From: CAYRWR01 sp964428015
GTDB taxonomy: Bacteria > Spirochaetota > Brevinematia > Brevinematales > CAYRWR01
DNA length: 64,000 nucleotides
NCBI GenBank assembly: GCA_964428015.1
Contig: CAYRWR010000020.1
Coordinates: 3,846-67,845, forward strand
Direction of reading: 5' to 3'
Both the position numbers and the translations under genes were made by a program. The notes under the pieces are model-generated. The model saw only the letters and a list, made by a program, of their open reading frames with translations. It made no database searches and had not been told where the DNA came from. Positions within the stretch are counted from its first letter, which is position 1. Each line of letters begins with the position of its first letter. Positions 1 to 8,216 of this stretch are shown here, piece after piece.

Positions 1-530
1 TCGAGTCCTGTAATCATGGATTCTAAATCATTAATACTTAATTGATTATCAATGTTAAAATGTTCCATATCCTCTTTTTTTAACTGAAGTTCAGTCCAGG
101 AAATCAATTCTTCATCAAACAATTTTTCTTTTTGTTCCAAATCCCGTTTTTTTTGAACACCTGTCAACCTGGTTTTTTCATTTATAAGGGCTAATTTTTC
201 TTTTGCAATACTCAGCTGTTTTCTTTTTTTCTGGAGAGAAATGTCCAATCTCTGCAAATCAAGAGCTATAGATTCATCATCAAGTTCCAACATCAGCTGT
301 CCATTGGTAACCTGTTGTCCGTCGACAACATAATTGTGTTTTATTTTACTATTGACCTCTGCTCTTACTTCGATAAATTTTTTTGGGATAATCAAACCTG
401 AATAAGTCGCAAATCTAAATAATGACAGAACATAAAGTGCCCCGATAGAAGAAATGATAAACAATGTCAAAGGAATAAATATTAATGATTTTGATACTAG
501 TGGATTAAACCTTCGTTTTTTTACAGCCAT
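1..530 (-). CDS. HlyD-family membrane fusion protein, N-terminal part (cut by window edge)
   Basis: Periplasmic adaptor of a type-I-secretion-like exporter, of which only about the first 176 residues are inside the window. The start codon is at 530. The protein opens with a short basic cytoplasmic segment, one membrane span at about residues 15-38, then a lipoyl-like beta segment (VDGQQVTNGQLMLELDD) and a long charged alpha-helical hairpin rich in K, E and Q. That order is typical of HlyD, EmrA and bacteriocin accessory factors. The start lies 2 bases after the stop of the ABC exporter at 533-2269, so the two are one operon. The cargo is unknown and may be encoded beyond the left edge. Confidence 0.85.
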   Translation of the reverse strand, partial: MAVKKRRFNPLVSKSLIFIPLTLFIISSIGALYVLSLFRFATYSGLIIPKKFIEVRAEVNSKIKHNYVVDGQQVTNGQLMLELDDESIALDLQRLDISLQKKRKQLSIAKEKLALINEKTRLTGVQKKRDLEQKEKLFDEELISWTELQLKKEDMEHFNIDNQLSINDLESMITGL

Positions 531-532
531 GT

Positions 533-2269
533 TTATATCCTGGTCAATTTTTCAAACATGGATTTATAATAGGTTGGTTTTTCAAGCAACTCAGCATGTT
601 TCCCTTGTTCCTTGATACGACCTTCATCAACTACAAAGATGTTATCAACATCTTTAATCGTTGATAACCTGTGTGCAATGATTATAGAAGTTCGTCCTTT
701 TAGGAGTACTTTTAGTGATTGCTGAATCAAAGCTTCATTTTCTAAGTCTAACGCACTGGTAGGTTCATCCAGAATTAGGATTCGTGGATTGTTTAAAAAA
801 GCTCGGGCTATAGCAATTCTTTGTCTTTCACCACCACTTAATTTGACACCTCTTTCACCTACCTCAGTTGAATATCCTTTTGGGAGTCGTACTATGAATT
901 CATGTGCGTTTGCCTGTTTTGAAGCTTCAAGAATCTGTTCGTTCGTTACATTTCTAAGCCCTAATTTCAGATTCTCTATAATTGTTCCACTAAATAGGAA
1001 TGTGTCTTGCTGAACAATGGAAATTGATTGCCTTAAGCTGTTGACATCAACCTGATGTGTACTTATTCCGTCAACAGTCACGCTACCTTTCCATGGAAGG
1101 TAAAATCCCATGACTAGATTGATCATTGTAGATTTTCCGCTTCCACTTCTACCTACAAAAGCTGCGGAAGTACCTTCTGGGATTTCCAGTTTACAACCCT
1201 GGATAATCGGTTTTTGAGGATCATACCCGAAGACTACATCGTCAAATACAATATTTCCTTTTACTTGATCAGGTTTCAGGACTTTACCTTGCCTGTACTT
1301 TTCTTCTGGAATATCCTTTATATTTTGATATCTAAGAAAAGCATTAGAAGCACCTTGCAAATAATAATAAACAAAATAAATGCTTTTCAAAGGTTGAAGG
1401 AAATAACCGCTAACAGTTTGAAATGCAATGAAACTACCAATAGTAAGTTTTCCATTTAGAATCAAGTAAATACCTAGAAAAAAGGTTATTTTGTTAAATA
1501 TCACATATAAAAATTGTTTAATCCTTTCCGTTACCTGAGTAAACATGGCGCGTTCAATGCCTTTCTCCCTGGAATGAATGATATCACGTTTAACTTTCCG
1601 AAGAGATTGCTCCTCTTGGGCGAAAGCCTTAATTAATCTTACCCCTGAAAATGTTTCAAATAGTTGTGTTTTAACTTTTGCATCCCATTCAAAAGTCGCC
1701 TGTTCATATTCCCTGTATTTTTTTCCGAAAATTCTTGTCCACAAAAGGTCAATGGGTGAAGTTAGAATCACAACCAAACTAAGCCAGGGTGATAGATAAA
1801 ACATATAAATACCGTAGACCAATACTTTAATGATATTTGAAATAAGGTCAACTACTACAATATTAAGATAACCTTGGATTACTGATGAATCATCTAATCT
1901 TCTGACAACTTCACCAACCGGCATGTTATTAAAGAAGCTTAGCGGGAGTTTTAGTATGTGATGAAGGAATTTCATCTTGATATCAAAATCAACCCTTTCT
2001 TTAACTACCGCAAGCACATAACCCTGGACAAATTCTAGAGAAGATTGGATGACTTCTAGGATCAATACCAGAACCAGCATATACAATAAAACTTTTAAAT
2101 TACCCATAATGAGGATGTCATCAAAGATAATTTTCTGTACAGTAGGAAATATGAGTCCAAGGATACTAAGAGATAGCATTAAGATTATTATCCAAAAAAC
2201 ATTGCGTAAAAAGGGTTGATAATGATGGATATAATCCAAAACACGATAATTTTTTTTCTGGGGAGGCAT
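533..2269 (-). CDS. ABC exporter, fused permease and ATPase (peptide/bacteriocin type, no peptidase domain)
   Basis: Inner-membrane exporter half-transporter of 578 residues. The first ~310 residues form a six-span transmembrane domain and the rest an ABC ATPase with Walker A GRSGSGKST, a Q-loop (VQQDTFLFSG), signature LSGGERQR, Walker B ILILDEPTSALD and H-loop IIAHR. It resembles HlyB/LagD-type exporters but begins directly with the membrane domain and has no N-terminal C39 cysteine protease, so any leader peptide would be cut elsewhere. The HlyD-like adaptor follows 2 bases downstream. The gene is clearly AT-rich compared with the region beyond 8 kb. A perfect 18-base palindrome sits in its promoter region. 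Substrate unknown. Confidence 0.93.
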   Translation of the reverse strand: MPPQKKNYRVLDYIHHYQPFLRNVFWIIILMLSLSILGLIFPTVQKIIFDDILIMGNLKVLLYMLVLVLILEVIQSSLEFVQGYVLAVVKERVDFDIKMKFLHHILKLPLSFFNNMPVGEVVRRLDDSSVIQGYLNIVVVDLISNIIKVLVYGIYMFYLSPWLSLVVILTSPIDLLWTRIFGKKYREYEQATFEWDAKVKTQLFETFSGVRLIKAFAQEEQSLRKVKRDIIHSREKGIERAMFTQVTERIKQFLYVIFNKITFFLGIYLILNGKLTIGSFIAFQTVSGYFLQPLKSIYFVYYYLQGASNAFLRYQNIKDIPEEKYRQGKVLKPDQVKGNIVFDDVVFGYDPQKPIIQGCKLEIPEGTSAAFVGRSGSGKSTMINLVMGFYLPWKGSVTVDGISTHQVDVNSLRQSISIVQQDTFLFSGTIIENLKLGLRNVTNEQILEASKQANAHEFIVRLPKGYSTEVGERGVKLSGGERQRIAIARAFLNNPRILILDEPTSALDLENEALIQQSLKVLLKGRTSIIIAHRLSTIKDVDNIFVVDEGRIKEQGKHAELLEKPTYYKSMFEKLTRI

Positions 2270-2307
2270 TTATTATTCCTGTATAAACGTTAAATAACTA
2301 CATAATT

Positions 2308-2336
2308 AGAATAACATTAATGTTATTGTTTGTAAA
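2308..2336 (-). promoter_or_regulatory. Promoter of the exporter operon
   Basis: On the minus strand TTTACA (2336-2331) is followed after 17 bases by TATTCT (2313-2308). The -10 matches the consensus in only four positions, so this is a moderate call. It points at the exporter start at 2269. Confidence 0.45.
2310..2327. promoter_or_regulatory. Perfect 18-bp palindrome, probable repressor operator
   Basis: AATAACATT followed directly by its reverse complement AATGTTATT. It lies in the divergent gap between the exporter operon and the methyltransferase, between the predicted -35 and -10 boxes of the exporter promoter, where a bound repressor would block transcription. The regulator is not in the window. 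Confidence 0.5.
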
Positions 2337-2363
2337 GTATAGATTTTTTATTTCTTGTTATTA

Positions 2364-2393
2364 TTGACGGTGTAGCCTGATTAATAGTATAAT
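2364..2393 (+). promoter_or_regulatory. Sigma-70 promoter of the methyltransferase
   Basis: TTGACG (2364-2369), 18-base spacer, perfect TATAAT (2388-2393). Transcription would begin near 2400, which rules out the ATG at 2392 because it overlaps the -10 box, and supports the ATG at 2416. Confidence 0.7.
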
Positions 2394-2415
2394 GTTAGAA
2401 AAAAGAGTTAATAGT

Positions 2416-2910
2416 ATGAAGAAAGTATGTCTGAATTTGGGAAGTGGGAACGATTACATTACAAGCAATGATGATTTTGAATGGACAAATGTGGACATAA
2501 GTCAAAATGTCAAAGCTGATGTTTATGCTGATTTATTCGAAATACCTTATCCTTTCAAAAATGACACATTTGATTACATAAAAGCTTTTGATTTCCTGGA
2601 ACATATTCCCCACACATTATTTGATGAAAACGGTAAACGGTTTAAGAAAGACGGGTTTCTGGTCGTGATGAGCGAATTACACCGAATCCTAAAACCGGGT
2701 GGAGTATTAGAAGCGAGATTTCCTACCCCGGGACATGTATACGGAACAATTGATCCTACACACACTCGATCGATACACAGAGAAACTTTTGAATGGTATC
2801 TGGTGAAAGATGGCCCCTATGCTTTTTATTCCGAACAACACTGGATTCTTGAAGGGTATAAATCTGATTACGCAGGAAATTCAATGGCTCGGGTCAGAAA
2901 ACCGGAATAA
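2416..2910 (+). CDS. Class I SAM-dependent methyltransferase
   Basis: Soluble 164-residue protein. Motif I is LNLGSGND near the N terminus, followed by VDISQNVKADVYADLFEIPYP and FDYIKAFDFLEHI, then ELHRILKPGGVLEARFPTPG, the usual post-motif region of Methyltransf_11 enzymes. The start at 2416 is preferred because the longer reading frame from 2392 would begin inside the promoter -10 box. It is transcribed away from the HlyD/ABC exporter across a shared regulatory gap. A methyltransferase beside a peptide exporter could modify the exported product, but that is inference; the substrate cannot be read from the sequence. Confidence 0.85.
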   Translation: MKKVCLNLGSGNDYITSNDDFEWTNVDISQNVKADVYADLFEIPYPFKNDTFDYIKAFDFLEHIPHTLFDENGKRFKKDGFLVVMSELHRILKPGGVLEARFPTPGHVYGTIDPTHTRSIHRETFEWYLVKDGPYAFYSEQHWILEGYKSDYAGNSMARVRKPE

Positions 2911-3085
2911 TATATAATAGCTCTATGATTTGAAATTGAATTGACTGCTTAATAGATTATCTGTCTTTTTAATCTCCTTTTTTTTACAAATAATTTAGAA
3001 AAACTTTAACTCTTGAAATAGTTTATTTATTGTATCTAGCCCTCCAACCGGATTTCAGGTAAAGAAAAGTAATATAATTTCAAAA

Positions 3086-3115
3086 GCCGGGTCTATAACT
3101 AGCCCCGGTTTTTTA
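3086..3115 (+). terminator. Rho-independent terminator
   Basis: CCGGG (3087-3091) pairs with CCCGG (3104-3108), extended by flanking A and T pairs and followed by six T. It lies about 175 bases beyond the methyltransferase stop. The 2911-3085 stretch before it shows nothing else. Confidence 0.6.
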
Positions 3116-3188
3116 TTCTGAGTAGGGGAATATTCCCGCATTTTCAGAAAGGGGTGCCCCTCCCGGGGTAACTGCTTTACCCAGAGGG

Positions 3189-3309
3189 GCTGGGGGGTAT
3201 GGTTATTCCTTCTCACCCGGACGGGTTCCTTATAGCCTATATCATTTTATCTCCCCTGGGGCGATGTGCCGACCCATGGGCGGTGCCGTCTTTTTAACGC
3301 TCCGCGGTG
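3189..3309 (-). repeat. Dispersed GC-rich intergenic repeat, copy 1
   Basis: About 121 bases whose reverse complement aligns with 10092-10210. Shared blocks in the same order are CACCG, GTTA, a 14-base identity GACGGCACCGCCCA, GTCGG, CGC, CCGGGTGAGA, GG, CC and CCCCCAGC. It is GC-rich inside an AT-rich neighbourhood and has no convincing reading frame. It is probably a mobile or structural intergenic element. Confidence 0.6.
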
Positions 3310-3461
3310 ATTCTCCGGGGCAGCCAGTACAAAGACCCCAGAATATATTTTATAGACAAAAAGCGAATGTTGATTTAAATTATACCCAGCCGGAATATCC
3401 AGGCGGTATTGCGGAATTGATCTGAATTATAAAGTTTCTAGTCTCCTTTTAAGGAGGGGTT

Positions 3462-3698
3462 GTGAAAAAATTTTTGGCTCCCTTAATTATCAGCGGACTG
3501 TTTATTGTGTTCAGCCTGGGCTATGTGGTATTGTATTTTGTTATATTCACTCATTTGACTAATAAAAATCTGGCTACCATTCTGATGATTATCACCGCCC
3601 TGATATTTGGGGCTATTATAACTGCCATGATCAGAGTCACTCTGGTGAGGATAAAAGAACTGAAGGAGGAAGATGAAGATGATTATCGTAAATACTGA
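3462..3698 (+). CDS. Small two-span membrane protein
   Basis: A 78-residue protein with hydrophobic segments at about 5-30 and 40-60 and a charged acidic tail (KELKEEDEDDYRKY). It starts with GTG at 3462, four bases after an AAGGAGG ribosome binding site. Its 3' end overlaps the start of the next gene by 20 bases, so it is translationally coupled to the YbjQ-family protein and may be a membrane partner for it. No family recognised. Confidence 0.7.
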   Translation: MKKFLAPLIISGLFIVFSLGYVVLYFVIFTHLTNKNLATILMIITALIFGAIITAMIRVTLVRIKELKEEDEDDYRKY

Positions 3699-3990
3699 CT
3701 TTATCAGCGGAAAGGAATTGGAGACTCTCTCTATAGTAAAAGGTTCCATGATCCAGTCTAAAAATATAGGTACGGATATCATGTCGGGTCTTAAGACATT
3801 AGTGGGCGGAGAGCTCAAAGGCTATTCCGAAATGCTCAACGAAGCCCGGGCTATCGCTACCAAACGAATGGTGGAAGAAGCCGAAAGCCTCAAAGCCGAC
3901 GCGGTGATCAATGTCCGCTATGCCTCCAGTTCAGTGATGCAGGGTGCCGCCGAGATCATGGTCTACGGTACAGCGGTAAAGTTCAAATAG
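3679..3990 (+). CDS. YbjQ/UPF0145 family protein
   Basis: A 103-residue soluble protein matching the YbjQ_1 family (putative heavy-metal-binding domain): an opening IIVNTDFISGKE strand, then a helix with GGELKGYSEMLNEAR, then EAESLKADAVINVRY and a final IMVYGTAVKF strand. Family members form pentameric rings; their cellular role is not settled. Two ATGs compete, at 3673 and 3679. The AAGGAGG at 3663-3669 is 3 bases from the first but 9 from the second, and family members begin with MII, so 3679 is chosen. It overlaps the small membrane protein upstream. Confidence 0.88.
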   Translation: MIIVNTDFISGKELETLSIVKGSMIQSKNIGTDIMSGLKTLVGGELKGYSEMLNEARAIATKRMVEEAESLKADAVINVRYASSSVMQGAAEIMVYGTAVKFK

Positions 3991-4080
3991 ACTCTCTGTA
4001 AATCGGGCAGAAATTTTCCAATTATTTTTTAGATAAATAGAATAATTGGTTCATTTTCGCAATAGTTGTAAATATCAGGG

Positions 4081-7000
4081 TCAGGTTCTTCTGATAACGA
4101 TAAGGGTGATATCATCCATGAATTCCTTTTTATCTATGAATGTGTTTAATTCATTTTTAAAAAAGGAGAGGATCTGAGAATTATCCATTTTGAGGAGATC
4201 TGATTTCCTGGATTCGAACATTGACCACAACCTATCTTCTCCGTATTCTTCCTGAGCACGGTTAAATTCTTCAAAAAGTCCATCGGTAAATAGGAATAAA
4301 ACATCACCTCTCTGAAATGAATGCTCCATTATACCGTAATCAGACTCCGGAATCATACCTAAAATTGAACCTTTGGATTTCAAGCGAACCACTCGCATTT
4401 CTTCCGCACAGATTAGTAACTGTGCTGGATGTCCAGCCGAAGCATATCTGATCTTATCATGAAGAATATCAACCCAAAAAGCCGTGAAAAAATTAATGCT
4501 GGTCAAATTTTCTATTAATTGTTTATTGAGAAAGTGGTGCCTTAGCCCCGGGTTTTCCATTTCCATTGCATCACGTGCCAGTAAATCCAGCTGCATTGTA
4601 GATAGAGCCGCCTGCACACCATGTCCTGCAGCGTCGGCTAGTAAGACAGATGTCAATCCACTATTCAGTTCAGACAAGTGATAATAATCTCCGCTTATTA
4701 AACCATTCATAGGCTGATACAGTATATCTATATCAAGACCGTCAATGTGTTTGTAATATGATTTCTTGGTTAGAATATTTTTTTGAACTTCTGATGCCTG
4801 AATTAAATCTGAATTGATTTCTTTTTGATTTTTTGCTAACTGGATCTGGATTTTCCTATTATCCAATAAATTTTTGATCCTGATAAGTAACTCTTCCTGG
4901 TTGAATGGCTTAGCCAGGTAATCATCAGCACCCGTTTCTAAACCCTCAATTTTATTATCCAGATCAGCTTTTGCGGTTAGTAGTATGACAGGTATATTCT
5001 TGGTATCAGGGTCGAGCTTTAATTTTTTTGTCATTTCATAACCATTACATATGGGCATCATAACATCTGAAATGATAATATCAGGCAGGTGTTTTTTTGC
5101 AGACTCAAAGCCTTTTAATCCGTTTTCAGCTAAAAAAATGTTATAGTTCGACTTGAGTAAATTTTTGATAAATTCACGGATATCGTTATTGTCATCTACT
5201 ACCAGAACACTAAGATCTTTTTGAACAGAAATATTTTCGTTCTGCTGTATATTATTTTTTTTGAAATGAATATCAGAAAGCAACCATTCTTTGACGTCAG
5301 TTATTTCATTCTCCTGGTAGTCTTTTATTTCTTCCTGGTTATATGGGAAATAAAGAAGGAATTCTGTTCCTTTCCCCATTTCTGATTTCATCTCAATTTT
5401 ACCGTCATGCATTTCCATGATCTCTTTGGTAAAAGAAAGACCAATACCTGTACCTTCATATTTTCTATTGGAGGAACCATCAATTTGCACAAATCGTTCA
5501 AATACCAAATCCTGTTTTTCTTTCGGTATGCCTATTCCTGTATCCTTTATCTTTAAAACATTAAACTCCCTTTTATTCTTATCCTGATAATGTGTTAGTG
5601 ATATGGAAATTTTTCCTCCTTCGGGAGTAAATTTCATGGCATTGGATAGTATATTAAAAAAGGCTTTTTCAAAAAGATCTCTGTCTAATGCTGTAATTAT
5701 TTTCTTTTTATTTTTAATAAAATGTATATTCAATTTTCTGGCTTCTGCAGCTGAGTTTATTGTTGCCAGGTAATAATCTATGACTTTATTCAATTCAGTA
5801 GGTTGTTTATTTACAATCATTTTTCCGGATTCAATTTTTGAATAGTCCAGAAGGTTGTTTATCAGGTGAAGCAAGCGTAAGGTGTTTGCCTTTATACTGA
5901 ATAACCGTTCATCATTACAAGACAATTTTTCTCCATATTCCCCTTTAATGATCAAATCTAAAGGGCCAAGTATTAATGTCAATGGAGTTCGAAGTTCATG
6001 GGATATGTTTGCAAAAAACTGTGTCTTAGCTTGATCAAGGAGTTGTAATTTATCATTTAAAGTCATTAACTCTTCAGTTCTACTTTTAACTTTATCTTCC
6101 AGAACCAGTTTTTCTTTTACCAGTTCCTGAGAAGTGATTTCCAGCTGTTCTAACTGTTCTCTTGAAGCTTCAAACTGCATATTCATCTTTTTTGTTAATA
6201 AAGCCACTTTTCTCCGGGATTGATAATAAAGTACAGTCAGTAACGTCAGTATAAAGGCAGAAACACTAGATATCACTAGAGATAGTTTTAGTAGTTGAAC
6301 CAGGAGTACTCCCAGAATACCCCCCATAATAAAAATTAAAAATGATACTAATACTATTCTTCTGGTTTCCAAAAGACTAAAGGATAACATAAAACCATTT
6401 TCCTGTATTTCCATTTTGGATTCAGGGACCAGGTTTTCCTGGTATATCACACGCATAAATGCGGACACAGAACCTTTCCAAACTAAAGCATCATTATAAA
6501 TACCAGAGGACAGGTATTGTCCGTATTGCTTGATATTAAAGGCGTCTTTTATTCTTACTTTGAGATCAATGCGTGTCTTGGAAAATTTTTTTATAGTACA
6601 CTCATGCATATCGTTCATTTTTCTCACAGTTGTGGTGAATCCTTTGAATAATAAGGATTCCGGAACATTAGCTATAAGCCTTCCGATTTTCAAATTTGTT
6701 CCTGATATGACCAGAGGTGCTGTATATAAGGCTTCATCTGAATTTGCAAAGACTTTAAATAATTCAAACCCATATTCAATAAATTCCAGCGAACACCAAT
6801 TGGCTTCATTATTATAAAAGTTGCGGTCTATTTGATACGGCTTTTTCAGAAATGAATTAATAAGAATAATATAATCGGTTGTATCTAAATGAAGATTCTG
6901 CTCCAGATAAATGAGTAGCATCAGATTATTAGCTGAGGTAACATCATGAATCAATTTATTTTCAAAAATACCAAAAGGGGGGTATTCCATTGTCCCTTTT

Positions 7001-7419
7001 TCATAAATTTTATGTGTATTATTCAGGGCAATATGGTCATTTTCTCCAAAATGAAAATCCTGTCTTTTCATAATAAATTTTGTATTAATAATGAAATAAA
7101 AATAAAACTCATTGGAGTAAAAACGTCCTGTATCTTTCAGATCAATTCGATTGACTCTATACCGGTCTGCCGGCATCTGAAAATTTAAACGTGCTATTAA
7201 TGTAGAAGTTGCTTCTTCAGCTGAAATACCCAGTTCTATTTCTGCTCTTTTTTCAAAATAATCCAATACTTCAGCCACTGCCTGGCCAGAGATAGTATAG
7301 GTGTTTTCAATTTCCTTCTTAGAAGCAGGCTGATTGTGTCCGTCATGATCCATATGCCAGGGAGCATAAATCATTTTACGGTTTTGTAAATCGATCAAAC
7401 CATCAATTGTCTTGATCAT
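4081..7419 (-). CDS. Hybrid sensor: histidine kinase - receiver - SpoIIE phosphatase
   Basis: A 1112-residue single-chain signalling protein. Residues ~1-350 are an unrecognised sensory region without a signal peptide; two membrane spans lie at ~356-398; a coiled coil follows; the HisKA H-box NISHELRTPL is at ~470; the HATPase has N-box NILSNAMKF (~593) and DTGIGIP and GTGIGLSF; the receiver begins LSVLVVDDN (~743) with phospho-acceptor D in DIIISDVMMP and K in YLAKPF; the last ~200 residues are a PP2C/SpoIIE phosphatase with LLADAAGHG, FTDGLFEEF and DDITLIVI. The receiver probably gates the phosphatase, which would act on an anti-anti-sigma-type protein; no such partner lies next to it. ATG 7419 follows AAGGAAA and is preferred to an in-frame TTG at 7446. 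The gene is AT-rich. Confidence 0.93.
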   Translation of the reverse strand: MIKTIDGLIDLQNRKMIYAPWHMDHDGHNQPASKKEIENTYTISGQAVAEVLDYFEKRAEIELGISAEEATSTLIARLNFQMPADRYRVNRIDLKDTGRFYSNEFYFYFIINTKFIMKRQDFHFGENDHIALNNTHKIYEKGTMEYPPFGIFENKLIHDVTSANNLMLLIYLEQNLHLDTTDYIILINSFLKKPYQIDRNFYNNEANWCSLEFIEYGFELFKVFANSDEALYTAPLVISGTNLKIGRLIANVPESLLFKGFTTTVRKMNDMHECTIKKFSKTRIDLKVRIKDAFNIKQYGQYLSSGIYNDALVWKGSVSAFMRVIYQENLVPESKMEIQENGFMLSFSLLETRRIVLVSFLIFIMGGILGVLLVQLLKLSLVISSVSAFILTLLTVLYYQSRRKVALLTKKMNMQFEASREQLEQLEITSQELVKEKLVLEDKVKSRTEELMTLNDKLQLLDQAKTQFFANISHELRTPLTLILGPLDLIIKGEYGEKLSCNDERLFSIKANTLRLLHLINNLLDYSKIESGKMIVNKQPTELNKVIDYYLATINSAAEARKLNIHFIKNKKKIITALDRDLFEKAFFNILSNAMKFTPEGGKISISLTHYQDKNKREFNVLKIKDTGIGIPKEKQDLVFERFVQIDGSSNRKYEGTGIGLSFTKEIMEMHDGKIEMKSEMGKGTEFLLYFPYNQEEIKDYQENEITDVKEWLLSDIHFKKNNIQQNENISVQKDLSVLVVDDNNDIREFIKNLLKSNYNIFLAENGLKGFESAKKHLPDIIISDVMMPICNGYEMTKKLKLDPDTKNIPVILLTAKADLDNKIEGLETGADDYLAKPFNQEELLIRIKNLLDNRKIQIQLAKNQKEINSDLIQASEVQKNILTKKSYYKHIDGLDIDILYQPMNGLISGDYYHLSELNSGLTSVLLADAAGHGVQAALSTMQLDLLARDAMEMENPGLRHHFLNKQLIENLTSINFFTAFWVDILHDKIRYASAGHPAQLLICAEEMRVVRLKSKGSILGMIPESDYGIMEHSFQRGDVLFLFTDGLFEEFNRAQEEYGEDRLWSMFESRKSDLLKMDNSQILSFFKNELNTFIDKKEFMDDITLIVIRRT

Positions 7420-7580
7420 GATTTTTTCCTTGCGGTAAAAAAACAACTCAATTCATACCGATTTCCTATATTCTAGAGCGAGGGAAAAAAAACCACAATG
7501 AAAATTTTAAATTATCCCTTAAACCGTGCTTTTCTTTAAAGGCTTTTTGAAAAATATTTACTACATCTAATAAATCTGAA

Positions 7581-7600
7581 CCTCAGACTAAAGTCTTAGG
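7581..7600. promoter_or_regulatory. Imperfect palindrome in divergent gap
   Basis: CCTCAGACT and AGTCTTAGG form an inverted repeat with one mismatch around a 2-base centre, 32 bases before the -35 box of the CBM21 lipoprotein and about 160 bases upstream of the sensor kinase gene. It could be an operator for either gene. Confidence 0.3.
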
Positions 7601-7632
7601 TCATTAATTCAAAAATTCATACTATAGCCCGA

Positions 7633-7662
7633 TTGTAAACCAGTCCTGAAATAACGTATAAT
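7633..7662 (+). promoter_or_regulatory. Promoter of the CBM21 lipoprotein
   Basis: TTGTAA (7633-7638), 18-base spacer, perfect TATAAT (7657-7662), about 30 bases before the ATG at 7693. An AGGAG ribosome binding site follows. Confidence 0.6.
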
Positions 7663-7692
7663 CTTCATACATTAAAAACACAGGAGTGTGAA

Positions 7693-8163
7693 ATGAAGAA
7701 TTTAGTGTTGGTTTCTCTGCTGCTGGGTGCCCTCAGTGCCTGCAGTGTGGCCGCGGTCGATCCCGTGAATGTCAATGAGTCTGCTACTCTGGATGTGCAG
7801 TCAGTCAGCAGCAGTGTGGTTTCCCGTTATGCCGACGGCAGCTGGATATCCTCCACTCACCTGGAAGGCTACCAGCATACAGTAGTAGACAACTACAGCG
7901 TCTGGATCGATGCCAGTGTCCAGAACCTGGCCTACAACAAGACCATGGGAGTAATCTGGACTGTAAACAACTGGTCCTCCAGTTCCGTAAGTTACGGCCA
8001 TTACAAAGGCACTCTGCCTGACGGTACGGAAAAATGGGGCCTGGATATCGGCAGCTGGGACGAGCGTTATTATTCCACCTTTCAGTACTGCATCTTTGTG
8101 ACTATGAATGGACAGACCTGGTATGACAATAATAACACTCAGAATTATACAATAACCTTTTAG
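7693..8163 (+). CDS. Lipoprotein with a single CBM21 starch-binding domain
   Basis: A 156-residue protein with lipoprotein signal peptide and lipobox LSAC (Cys about residue 17), so it should be anchored to the envelope. The mature part matches a CBM21 carbohydrate-binding module: VQNLAYNKTMGVIWTVNNW at the front, the K/D-rich centre, and the C-terminal signature NGQTWYDNNNTQNY, which in CBM21 is typically YWDNN..NY. There is no catalytic domain. The same signature occurs twice in the lipoprotein at 27845-28708. Its role is probably binding starch or glycogen at the surface; ligand inferred from the family only. It stands alone between its own promoter and terminator. Confidence 0.75.
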   Translation: MKNLVLVSLLLGALSACSVAAVDPVNVNESATLDVQSVSSSVVSRYADGSWISSTHLEGYQHTVVDNYSVWIDASVQNLAYNKTMGVIWTVNNWSSSSVSYGHYKGTLPDGTEKWGLDIGSWDERYYSTFQYCIFVTMNGQTWYDNNNTQNYTITF

Positions 8164-8180
8164 GTTTTTTTCATCAAAGA

Positions 8181-8213
8181 AAAGCCGGTACATCCATCTG
8201 TACCGGCTTTTTG
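8181..8213 (+). terminator. Rho-independent terminator of the CBM21 lipoprotein
   Basis: AAAGCCGGTACA (8181-8192) pairs perfectly with TGTACCGGCTTT (8199-8210) around a 6-base loop, followed by T. It is symmetrical enough to serve also the minus-strand gene ending at 8217. Confidence 0.85.
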
Positions 8214-8216
8214 ATT

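Noticed and set aside
2392..2415. Upstream ATG of the methyltransferase
   Set aside because: It overlaps the TATAAT -10 box of its promoter, so it would not be in the mRNA.
3199..3297. 31-codon frame within the GC-rich repeat
   Set aside because: No ribosome binding site, and the second repeat copy does not keep it.
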